Origin: Chloranthus sessilifolius
Lineage: Eukaryota > Streptophyta > Magnoliopsida > Chloranthales > Chloranthaceae
Reading direction: 5' to 3'
DNA length: 64,000 bases
Assembly (NCBI GenBank): GCA_021018995.1
Contig: CM037586.1
Location: forward strand, 147,168,060-147,232,059
A program made the translations under genes and the position numbers. Below are positions 10,720 through 22,700 of the stretch, in pieces. Below the pieces are notes generated by a model. The model saw only the letters and a list, made by a program, of their open reading frames with translations, made no database searches and had not been told where the DNA came from. Numbering within the stretch: the first letter of the stretch is position 1; each line of letters opens with the position of its first letter.

Positions 10720-13700
10720 CTAAACGAAGAAAAGTAAATATGGTTGTAATACTAAACGGTCAGGCTATGGCTACATAAAAAAAGATGATGAATTCTGCCA
10801 TAAAATTTTCATTTTATGGAATGCAATTTTTTTTGCTATGCATCTAAACTAATATGTTTTAGCAACAAACCCAGGTGCATCAAACAAGCATTCACAAAGC
10901 TTTCCCTTGACTAAAAGTAATGACTAATGACACTTCTTGAATAGAAGATAGTAGAGCGATTTCAATTGTCAAATCTGGGATTGAACCTGCAGCCTCAAGG
11001 TTGCCAATATTGTCAAAGAACACCATTCAGCATCCCCTTTTGATCTTTTCAACAGATATAATTCTCTAAGGCTCTGAATGGCAAATACATAGAACATCAT
11101 ATCCAATATAATAATAACTGGGCATGCATTTATACATGATGGATTTCAGGATTGATCAATATACTGGCAAAACATGCAAATGCAAGAACAACCATTAAAC
11201 CTTTTATAATGGAGCAGTTACAAAGGAAACAAATACCAGATTTTCTAATACTCCTCGTCAAGCTGAAATAGGTCTCTGGACTTTCAAAAGCTTACTCACA
11301 GAAGATATTGTCAGTCTTTGGACTCCCTTGATATCTGCGAGTTTGTAAGTCACGCTTGACTTGTTCACGTGGACAACAATTATTTTGGAACATATAATTT
11401 TTTTATCTTACATCCTTTTCACTAAAGGGCGTTTTTTGTGCCAAATGTGAAAACCTATTGGACATGATCACATGAAAGATTAACAAGGATTGAGAAATAA
11501 GAAGTCATAGTCTCTCTCTCTCTCTCATGGACAACTCCTCACTTAACTAAGTTCCGTAAGCGTCCTATTTCCTAGTGCATTCCATTCAAAAGAAACTACT
11601 CCTAAGGCAACACAAAAGACCACACTAACCTAAATATGCCACCCTCACGGCCTTACCCGAAGGGCATCTCCATTTTTTTTGGCTATGTGAGTGAGTGTTA
11701 GTTCTTTCAAATAATGGAGAATACATTACATCGTGTCGAGAGCATACCCTCCTACAGTTCCATTACAGATTAAGAGACCATTTTTCGACTATCGGAATAA
11801 GAAAAGAGGGAAGGCCCGATGTTCTCCTATTAGAGATAGGTTCAAGGGCTTCAAGGACGTTCTTCAAAAGTCAAAACTTTTAAGCTCTGCGAAATGACCT
11901 TGATTTATTGTTTGCTTCACTAAGTTGCTTGCAACACTGGTGTGATTTCTCTGAATACAGGATTTATTTTCCACTCCTTATTTGAAAGAAGTTCCTAGCA
12001 TCTTCTAATTTGGACTTCAACGTTCCAAGGTTTTGGGAAAGGGGGATAGCAAGAGGTGTGTGTGTGTGCCTTCATGTGATCACATGATAGTGATCTGTTC
12101 CATGTTATTCTTATTTCTTCTATTTTGGAGATCTAGCTCCTCGCTCTTAAAGCCACATGTCACTTTACAGGTCAATATGTTTTTTCTGGCCAATAGGAAA
12201 GGCAATACGTTTTTTGCACCTCACCTTTTTCTCGCAAATCTCCATACGTGATCTTCAAGTTATCACGTGATAACTTAAGTCGTGACCTTCCTGTTTGTAT
12301 GCTTGTTGGATCTCTTTGATGATCTATTAAAAACTAGCCCAGGTTTAATTATTATTACTCTCAACAGTTTGCTAACAGCCTGCTAGTTTCTGTGTCCAGC
12401 AGTCTTTTGTTGTCTTGTTGGGTCCTTTTGACGGCCTATTAAAAGCCCACCCAAAATGTCCTTTAATCCTATTAATAGATTTGTTACGAGCTGTTTAACA
12501 GTTTAGCAATAGCTCATTAATAACATCAAATAGGCCTTCATCTCCTCTTATTCCATGCCTCTTGTTCTTCAGAATTGATAATTAAACCACATCAGTTTGT
12601 AAGCTGGAATGAGTAAAGAAAGAATGATCCATACAAGCCCAAATGTGAATCAGTCCATGGCGATTAGTGCAGCAAGTGAATGTATGAGCTGTAAAAACAA
12701 GGTCGAATGGATGACTTCATGAGAGTCAAACATTGTTACAGGATTACAATAATCACCACCTAGTTTTTCATCGGAAGTAAGGAAAACATTGAATTCGCCT
12801 ACTACCAAACCAACATCCAATGATTGGAGCCAATTATTATAAGTGTATTTGTGTTTCACACCATTCTTTTTCTCATCTTCTAGAATATTATATTGTTATG
12901 CCATGTAGGCTCGGGATTAGGATCGGTCCAATGCTATTGCAATGGCCTCATATTCGAGATTGTTCTCTGATGTATTATATAATGCCCATTATTGTAAGAG
13001 AATAATCAACTAGTGAATTACATCACTGTTCATCTAATTCTCCTATCTCTTCTATCGTGTTCTTCAAACTCCATGGTATCAATAGGGTTTTTGGACTAGC
13101 AATCCACTGAGCTCCCACGAGCTCCCTTCATTCCAAATTTTATCCCGATCCTCTGTGGTATGGCAACCTTACCACATAATCTTCAATTTCTTCTGTCCAA
13201 TCTTCATGCCTTAGTTATCGTCAAGGTTGACGCCACAACTCATCCGACGTGGAAATCTCAGATCCGAAATGTTCTGGGCGCCACTGGCTTCCTCCAATAC
13301 ATTGATGAGCTTGAATCTTGTCTGTTGGCTGCCATCATCGATTCCTCTGGTAAGGCCTCTACAAATCCCCAATATACTCAATGGGATCAAATCGATCAGC
13401 GGTTGGTGAGCGCTATTCATGCCCCCATCACACCATCTATTTTGCCATACGTGATCTCCATCAGGTCCTCTCACGCTCTGTTTGAAGCTCTTGAGGTTCG
13501 GCTCAATAGCCCCTCTAGATCTCATATTAAAAAGAAGTCTCAGCTCCAGCAACTGGAGAAAGGGAAATTATCCATGAAAGAATATATTGAGCAAGTTCAA
13601 GCTAATGCTGCTGATGTTGCAGCACCATCGTCTCAAGTCCCTCTACATCTCATATTAAAAAGAAGTCTCAGCTCCAGCAACTGGAGAAAGGGAAATTATC

Positions 13701-16700
13701 CATGAAAGAATATAGTGAGCAAGTTCAAGCTCTTGTTGCTTATGTTGCAGCACCATTGTCTCAAGTCGACGATGAAGATGTGATCCTATATACTCTCAAT
13801 GGACTCTGCGGCCGGCGTCTATGAACCTAGATGACTTCTTCTCCTTACTCATCAGTGAGGATCTCAACCTTGAGCTGGAATCTGACGATCCTGAACCTTT
13901 TAAATCAACCACTGCTCTTGCTGCTGCTCAACATCCTTCTTCTAGAACCCCAGCACCACCAGGTGGGCGTGGGGGACAAGGACCCAATTCCTATGGCGGG
14001 CGTCGTGGTTGCAGACAACAAGATCGCAATGGTGGGCGCTATGGGGGCCGGGGCTTCTGGAATAAAAAACCCCAATCCGTCGATCCTTCATCTCCGAATC
14101 AACCGTCAACTAGGTTCTGCCTGATCTGTGGCCACGCAAACCACTCAACCTCCCGCTGCTAGTACAAAATTGATGCTCCATATCCAGGAACCCCACCATC
14201 TCAACATCAAGCCTTTGCTGCTCACCATAACCTCCCTGATACTAATTGGTACATCGACAGTGGAGCGAGCAACCATGTCACCTCCGATCTTTCTCAATTG
14301 TCGATTCATTCTCCTTATCAAGGTTCAGACGCAGTTACTGTAAGCAATGGTAATGCTCTGCCCATTTCCCATACAGCTTCAGGAATTCTTTCTACACATC
14401 ACAAAAGTTGTCCTCAATAAAAATTTCATGTACCTCAGCTATCTTTCAATCTTTTTTCTGTTCATAAATTTGCAACTGATAACAACCTCATTCTATTATT
14501 TGATTCATCAGGTTGTGTGGTTCAGGATAAAGAATCGAAGAGAACTCTCATCCAGGGCAGTAGCAAAGATGGTCTTTGCCTGCTCCACTCCTCCATTGTC
14601 CACCTTCCATCAACCAAAGCCTTCCTCATGACTCGGAAATCTGCTGCAACATGGCACAGTAGTCTGGGACATCCATCTACTTCCATCTTTCGTTACTAGT
14701 TTCGAATTTTAATATTCCAATTTCCAGTTCCATTTCTATGCATTGTGAATCTTGTAATGTTGGGAAAGCTCACAAGCTTCCTTTTAAAGTGTCTAATTCT
14801 ACGTCACAAGCCCCCTTAGATTTAGTTCATGCTGATGTATGGGGGCCTTCTCCTTTACCATCTGTCAAAGGATTTAAATACTATGTTCTTTACATTGGTG
14901 ATTTTTCAAGATTTTGTTGGTTATATCCTCTTTATGCTAAATCTAATGTTTACCAGTCTTTTCTACATTTTAAAATTTTAGTTGAAACTCAATTTTCACG
15001 TAAAATCAAAGTGTTTCATAGTGATAATGGTGGGGAATTTGTCAACAACAAGATGCTTTCTCTCTTCACCTCTCATGGCATCCTACACCAATGGTTGTGT
15101 CCGCATACGCCTGAACAGAACGGCATTGCTGAGCACAAACATAGACATCTGATCGAAACCACTATTACCCTGTTACACACAGCCTTAGTAGCGATGACTT
15201 TGTAAAAATGATGGTGTGTGATGGATGTTTTATTCTCAAGATATTCAAGAAAGAGACAGAAGATGAGCTATTTAACACAATTGGTATGTTTCCTCATATA
15301 CTTCATGACATGTTTCTTTTAGAAAATCAGATCCCTTTCTTCATTTTAGAGTGCTTATTTGGCTTTATTATTGGGAAGGAGGATCAAGTGACTTCTCTTT
15401 TAGATGCATTAAGCAGTTTCGTGCAGTTAAATCCGAGGAAGTCGAAACCCTCAACGAAAGTTGTCCATCATTTGCTCCATTTCTTTTACTTGAGCATCTA
15501 CCCAAATCTTATATCAGATAATTCCAATAAGAAATCCGAAAGTCCAATACCTGACTCCAAGAACATGAAGAACTCAGTGTCTTCGTTTTGCTACAGTCAA
15601 CAGCCACTAGTAATTCATCAACAACAAGCCATTCCGTGCGCAACAGTGCTTCACCAAATTGGAGTTAAGTTCGAAAAGAGCGATGATCCCTATAGCATTT
15701 TGGACATAAATTTTGATAATGGTTTGATGAAAATTTCACTTCAATCAATTGACGATGGATATAATCCTCTTATTCGAAATCTAATAGCCTTTGAGCAATG
15801 CCACCCAAAGTCCGAAACTTTCGTCACAAGCTACGCTTTGTTTATGTGTCTTATAAAGACATCAAAGGATGTGGAATTACTCCAACAACATGGAATTATT
15901 GAAAATAGAATTGGGAGCAACAAAGAGGTGGCCCTCCTCTTTAACAACCTTGGTAAGCATGCATTTATCAACCATCTTCCTGACATATATAAAGATGTCA
16001 TTTCATACTGTGAAATCAAGAGGCACAAATGGTGGTAATGGCTACTTCTTCTTCTCTGCATGTGGATGCACAGGTACAACTGTTTGCCCATCTCTATGCT
16101 CAATTATTTTTTCTATTTCCGTTTTAAACATTACTTCTTTTCTTGTTTTTGGTTATCTTTGGCAATAAATATTTTGCTTTTTAATAGTTTAAGATGTAGG
16201 TGATCCATACCATCAAAGTCATATATAGATCTCATTTTGAACTACAATATCCTGAAAATGATGTTTTATGGAGATTTGAACCATCACATATGCGGACTTT
16301 AATATCAACCATTGTTTTAAGTGTTAATGGCTGATATTAAAGATCATCAATAGGATGGTTCGAATCCACTTATAGGGCATGTTTCTTTGGGCTGAGCCAC
16401 TTGTCAATGATAGATTACCACTTGGAAAATTTAGATTGATCACAGATATTCACCATATGGTGTGAGATTAAAAGTTTAGCTTTAATAGTGTCAGATCATT
16501 TAAACGCGAGTATGTTGTTTAAATGCCGGTCAAAAACCCTTAAATAATCTCACACCATTAAAATTAGATTTTTTTTCCCGTACCATTGCAGTGTGCCTTA
16601 TCATCATGCCATGTGACACACATCTATAATTAATCTAAGTTGCCCAAGTGGCAATCTATCATCGAAATATGGCTCAGCCCAATGGAATATGTCGATACAT

Positions 16701-19700
16701 GGATGTGGACCATCCAATTTATGAACTTTAACATTACTAATTAAAACTAGAAACAATGGTTGATATTAAAGATTTTGGCTACTCAACACTTCAAAAAGGC
16801 TACAGGTGCCTAGATCTCTCCACTGGGCACGGGCACATCTTCACCGCGCGCCATGTAAAGTTTTTCGAAAATATTTATCCCTTCCAACAGGCTTCATTTG
16901 CTACTCCCATCCCAACCTCCATTTTACACTCTGCTCCATCCACTGTCCCTATACCAACTGCTTCATCCGCACCTTTTCATCCATCTCCCCCAGCATCCCC
17001 TGCTACAATTACTCAACCCAACCATCCTAATTCACCCTCTCCCTCTGCACACAGCTCCCCTACACCATCTTCCCAACCTTCCCAGTCAACACCAACATCC
17101 TCTCTCTCGGAATATCCTAGTCCTATGGCCTCACCAGAAAATATCTCCTTGGCCTTCTCCTCGGCTCAGAGTCATTCTTCAATCCCTGAACCCAATCATG
17201 GCACAGCTCCTCCACCATCCAACTGTCATCCAATGCAAACCCGCTCTCGCAGAGGAATTGTTAGGAATAAGCACATTTTCACTCAGCATACTAAATGTCC
17301 CAGCATACCTGCTGAACCCCATACATACCTTCAAGCTTCCAATATTCCAGAGTGATGCTAAGCAATGTCAAGCAAATTTAATGCCCTTATTCAAGAAGGT
17401 ACATGGACCTTGGCACCCCTTCCCTGTGACCGTAAGCTCAGTGGGTGTAAATGGATTTTCAAACTTAAAACTAATGCCGATGAGTCCATTGCCCGTCACA
17501 AAGCTTGTTTAGTCGCTAAGGGGTACACTCAAGAATACGACATTTATTACATGGAAACCTTCAGCCCCATCGCCAAACAACCCACCATCTGAGTGTTTCT
17601 CTCTATGGCACTCAACTACAATTGGCCAATCCGGCAGCTCGAAGTGTCCAACGCCTTCCTCCATGGGAACTTTGCGGAAGATTTCTAAATGAGCCAACCC
17701 CAAGGCTATGAAGACCCCAATTTCCCTCATTACGTATGCAAGTTGTGGAAGGCGATATATGGGCTTAAACAAGTGTCCAGGGTATGGTTTGCAGCCCTCT
17801 CAAATTTATTAAAAAGTAAAGGGTTTCTCATGAGCACTGCAGACTCATATCTGTTATCACCATTGTAATTGTATATGTCGATGATATCCTCGTCACAGAC
17901 AGTGACAACAACTATATTACTGAGTTCATCACCATTCTTCGGAAACAATTCAGCATCAAGGATTTGGGGACTTTACAGTATTTCTTGGGTATCGAAGTCA
18001 AGCGAACTAACCCAAGCAAATATGCGCAGGAGATACTTCAGCGGGACTCAATGCTGGATAGTAAACCTTATTCCAGCCCATCATCTATAAAACCTTCTCA
18101 CAAATCTGATGGGGACCTTGCCTTCTCTGATGTCACTCTCTATAGCAGTCTGGTTGGGGCCCTCCAGTACCTCACGATCATGAGACTAGACTAATCTTTT
18201 CCAGTCAACAACGTCTGCCAAAACATGCATAAATCCCTCAACAGACAATTTGCTGCCATTAAAAGGATTCTTCGGTTTGTAAAAGGGAACACCAATCATG
18301 GAATAGCTCTAGCATGTGGACCTCTTGACATCATTGGATATTCTGAAGCTGACTGGGCGGGTGAGCCTTTTGATCACCGCTCCACAACGGGTGGGCTTTT
18401 GCATGTTTCTTGGTCCCAACATAATCTCTTAGTGCGCAAAGAAGCAAGCAACTGCCACGCGATCCTCCATTGAGGCCCAGTATCGTGAGTTGGCTAACAC
18501 TACTGCAGAAATTTGTTGGTTAAAACAGCTGCTCACTGATCTTCACATCATTGGCCGGCCAACTCCAATTTTGTGGTGCGACAATATATCTGCCATTTCG
18601 CTCACCTCCACCCCATCTTCCACGCTTGAACCAATCATATCGAGGTGGACTACCACTTTGTAAGAGAAAGGTGATTCAGAAAGAACTCCAAGTCTGGAAT
18701 ATCACTTTGGTTGATCAACTTGCTGACATTCTGACCAAACCCCTCTCTAAGTTACGGTTCACATATTTACAACACAAGCTGACGGTTCAAGAGGCACCAT
18801 CATCTTGAGGGAGGATATAAGTGTATTTGTGTTCCACACCATTCTCTTTGTCATCTTCTAGAATAGTATATTGTTACGCCATGTAGGCTTGGGATTAGGA
18901 TCGGCCTAATGCTGTTGCAACGGCCTCATATTCGAGATTGTTCTCTAATGTATTATATAATACCCATTCTTGTAAGGGAATAATCAACAAGTGAATTACA
19001 TCATTGTTCATCTAATTCTCGTTTTCTTCTATCGTCTTCTTCAAACTCTCTTCAATTATGACTATTAGCACATAATGAACCTCTTCTAAAACAGAAGCAC
19101 TCAACATACACCATGGCAAGCTTAATAGGGGTTTCAATGAAAGAAATCTTAAAAAATTGGTATAGGATGTTTAAAGCGAGGAAGTAAATTTGGTTTAGGT
19201 TGCCCAAACCAAAGAAACAAGATGGTACCAAGGAATCAACCTGACTATTATTGAATGACCAAGTACATTTATAAATTTTTTTTAGGGGTCGTTCATGATA
19301 CCCCCCATCATTCAAGCAAACTGAATTAATCATTGAAAGATGGGGAGGCATAGTTGTAATTGTTGGGGACATAGACCCTTACAATGTGAATAGGAGGCGC
19401 AAGAATATATCTAAAGCACCTCAACAGCGTCCTGCAACACTTTGGATAGGCGATTGAAGACCCATGTGCACGTGTGAGCAACATGAGAAGACCCACCGTG
19501 GGAGGACGAGCACATGGGAAGAAAATGAAGAGGACCAAAAGCTCAAAAGGAGTAGGCCATGAAAGTTCTCGGTCAATAGTGAATGAACAATGCTTTGTTC
19601 TTGTCAGAGAACAGAACGATAGTGCCTCACAGGCGACCGTGCTGAAGGTCACGGACGACCGTGAATTAACTCACGGTCGGCCGTTAGTTACATCCATGGG

Positions 19701-22700
19701 GATTTACGTTGCGAGACTTCTTTTTTTCCGTACGTTAACTTAAGGGTATTTTAGTCCAAGTGTGTTTAACTTAGTTTAGGGTTTCTTAAGTGCTATAAAT
19801 AGAGTTGTAATGACAATTATTACAATTATTGATGCTTGCTTATTGAATATTGAATGAAAATTCCTAAAAGCTTTAAACCCATGAGGGTTTGGAGCGAGGC
19901 CAATATTACATCTTCTATCATTCTCTTCTCTAATTCTCTATTAGTACAAGTTATTTTAATTGGTATTTTGATTTCAAGTTTGAATTTCAATTTTGCTTCA
20001 ACCCTAGTTATTGGAAATTCCATTAATCCTAGAAAATCCTTTGTTTGGAAATCCTCATCATTCTAAACCAATTATTTCTTCAAAACCCTAGAATGGAATC
20101 AAAAGACTCCATCACGGGTTGTCGTTTGATGCCCTAGGCTAGAGGGAAGTCAAGTTCTACCTTGAGAACCCGCATTTCTGAAATTTTAGGGACTATCGTG
20201 CTAGATTTAACACTGAATTGAACCTTATTTGATTACCTAAATTAAATTTTGCAATAATCCTATATTACTTGGTAGTCAATTCACTATTATGTTGCTCATT
20301 AATTCAATTAATTTCAGATTTCATAATTAGGGTTTCAGTGTTTGTTCCTGCACCTGTAAACCCGCGAATCCTTTATAGTTGTGAGCCTGTGACTCAGGTC
20401 CCAATGTTTTTTCAAATGAAAGATCAGTCCCTTCAATTTCTTTTCTTTGTCCCAATCACTTTTGTTGAAGTGGCTTCTTCAATTTCACCCATTGTCATTC
20501 GTTTGAGGGTCTAGTTCCTACTGGGTTAGTTTGTCATTGCTAATTGTTCCAACTGAGTTATTACCATCATGGGCATCACCAATATATATTGAACATCAAA
20601 TTATTTTTCATGTTGCTGAGTTGGATTTGTCCAAGACCAATCATGATGTCACTGTAATGACAGATACCCCCCCTCCCACAAAATCAAGTATGGAAGGCAC
20701 GGGGTGTATACCGTGGCTAACAACTGCAATATTAAGAATGCTAGCTAACTCTTTGTTCAGTCCCGTACCAGACATCTTTATTCTCCACTTCCACTCATTC
20801 AATGCATGCATTAATGTTACATCAATATGATTAGTTTAATCAATAAGTATCATGCAACCGTGGCACTATAAACTTCTATGAGCTGCCCTTGCATGAAATC
20901 AATTTCCACGATAACGAAGATTTGCACATCCTAGCCGTATAAGGTTGCCGAGTTAATTTTGGTTATTTCCATTAGTTAGATTAGATAGTATCTTGACCTA
21001 CATTAGACGGAATCTCTAATTCATTTGAATTGTGAATATTTATCTTTTAGTTGGAAAACATTATAAATAAGGGATGTAATTAGGGCTATCAAGAGGTCGG
21101 GTCAACCCAATACCTAATCTACTCGACCCAGTTTTTTAAATGGGCCGGGTACATAAACTCGACTGATCCGGCCTTTGGGTGGGTCCTCTTTTGTGTGTGT
21201 GTGTGTGTATTTAAAATAGAGGACTTTGAACCAAGGGTAAAAAAAAATCGGAAAACCGATACGTATCGTCCTGACCTTCAAGACGATACGTATCGTCCGA
21301 TACATTCAATGTATCGGCGATACATTGAATGTATCGGTTCAATACATTTTTTTTTGTATAGTCCAGAGAACGGGCGATATCTTAGGATATCGGCCGCTAA
21401 CATACCGCTATCTTGAAAAAAAATATATATATATATATATATTTTTAAGTTAGCGGCCGATATCTTAAGATAGCGGCCGCTAACATACTGCTATCTTAAA
21501 AATAAAAAAAATAATTTTTTTTTTTTTTTTTAATTTTAAGTTAGCGGCTACTAACTTAAGATAGCGGCCGCTAACATGCCGCTAACTTAATAAAAAAAAT
21601 AAAATAATAATAATAAATTTTTTTTTTTTTAAATTTTAAGTTAGCGGCCGCTAACTTAAAATAACGATCGTTTTTATATATATATTTTTTTTCAAAAAAT
21701 TAAAAATCAAATTATCGGACGATAATTTGAAATTATCGGACGATAATTTGAAATTATCGCTTGATAATTTCAAAGTATCGTCCGTATCATTCGATACCGG
21801 CGATACATTGCCCGTATCGGACGATAATTACCCTATTTTTTAGGGGGTACGATACATAGGGAATGTATCGTATCGCCCAGGTCCAAAACTGATACGTATC
21901 GGTATCAGACGATTTTTTGACCCATGGTTTGAACCAGATCAGTTCAGTTTTTGGGACGGTAAGGTCGGGCATATACACTTGACCTATCGAGCAGCCAAAA
22001 TTTTGGCCTAACCCGACTCATTGACAACCCTAGAGGTAATCTCTTTTGGAAATCAATGAAGAAAATGGTTGAAGTTGAAGGAGAGTGGTCCTCTCAAATG
22101 GATCAAAGGAGGTCTGATTACCTTGAATCAACCATCTTCTTATCCTATTCTATTTTTATATTTTATTCTATTCTTCAACTGTTACGATACATGCAGTATG
22201 GCAACAATTGGTATCAGAGCCACCAATCCAAATAATAGAGATTATGCACAAGCTTCGCCAAATACGATTGAATTTAACAATATTTGAGCATTGGTTGAAA
22301 AGATGCATTGCTCGGTGGAGAAGATGGATCGCCACATGGACAATCTCATGGAGTGGTTGCATCAAGGGATTATATTGTTTAGGCAAACGATGGAGGGAAG
22401 GCTTAAGATTTCTCCCACTATGGAATGGTAGGCTACAAATCAAATCTGCTCCTATAGACACTCAAAATTGGCCAAAGGCTCGATTGACCCATACTTCAAG
22501 AATGGCGTATTTCCGAGCTTTCGAAAGCACTTCTCGGACCCTTAGAACCCTTCCCGGACCCTTAGAATCCATACCGGACCCTAGAATCCATTAGAACCCT
22601 AGGCACCCTTCGAAAGACTTAGAAGAACCTTAGTGAAAGACCCCCGACCCCCGGGTGGTCCCAAAGTCAGCCAATGGACGCTCAAGGCCCCAAAAAATTA

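Larger units (their letters stand above)
12838..19054 (+). mobile_element. Ty1/copia retrotransposon with captured gene fragment
   Basis: Two LTRs of about 236-239 bp (12838-13073 and 18816-19054) flank gag, protease, integrase, reverse transcriptase and RNase H, in Ty1/copia order. The primer site TGGTATCA follows the 5' LTR, and a purine tract (TTGAGGGAGGA) precedes the 3' LTR. ATTAT occurs on both sides (12833-12837 and 19055-19059). The integrase C-terminal half is replaced by a DUF247 gene fragment and a foldback element. The pol frames contain many stops. The element is inserted in a LINE relic within RAD1 intron 3, on the strand opposite to RAD1. Confidence 0.9.
21081..22032. mobile_element. 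hAT-type MITE (TSD GATGTAAT/GAGGTAAT)
   Basis: The terminal repeats TAGGGCTATCAA and TTGACAACCCTA are inverted copies. The 8-bp flanks differ by one base. The body has the GGGTCGGGTCAACCC style of composition common to this group. It contains another element (21232-21926), so its own sequence is only about 250 bp and non-coding. Confidence 0.82.
20848..22206 (+). repeat. 5' LTR of element B, split by a MITE
   Basis: Sequence such as GAGCTGCCCTTGCAT and GTTAGATTAGATAG is shared with the LTR at 54400. It begins TATCATG where the partner begins TGTCATG. It ends GGCAACA just before the primer site. A 952-bp hAT-type element (21081-22032) interrupts it. Confidence 0.82.

Noticed and set aside
11695..12251. 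Two small plus-strand frames in the RAD1 intron
   Set aside because: Short, no recognisable product, low-complexity surroundings.
15831..16103. Minus-strand 90-codon frame over the DUF247 fragment
   Set aside because: Antisense of the DUF247 frame, without own motifs.
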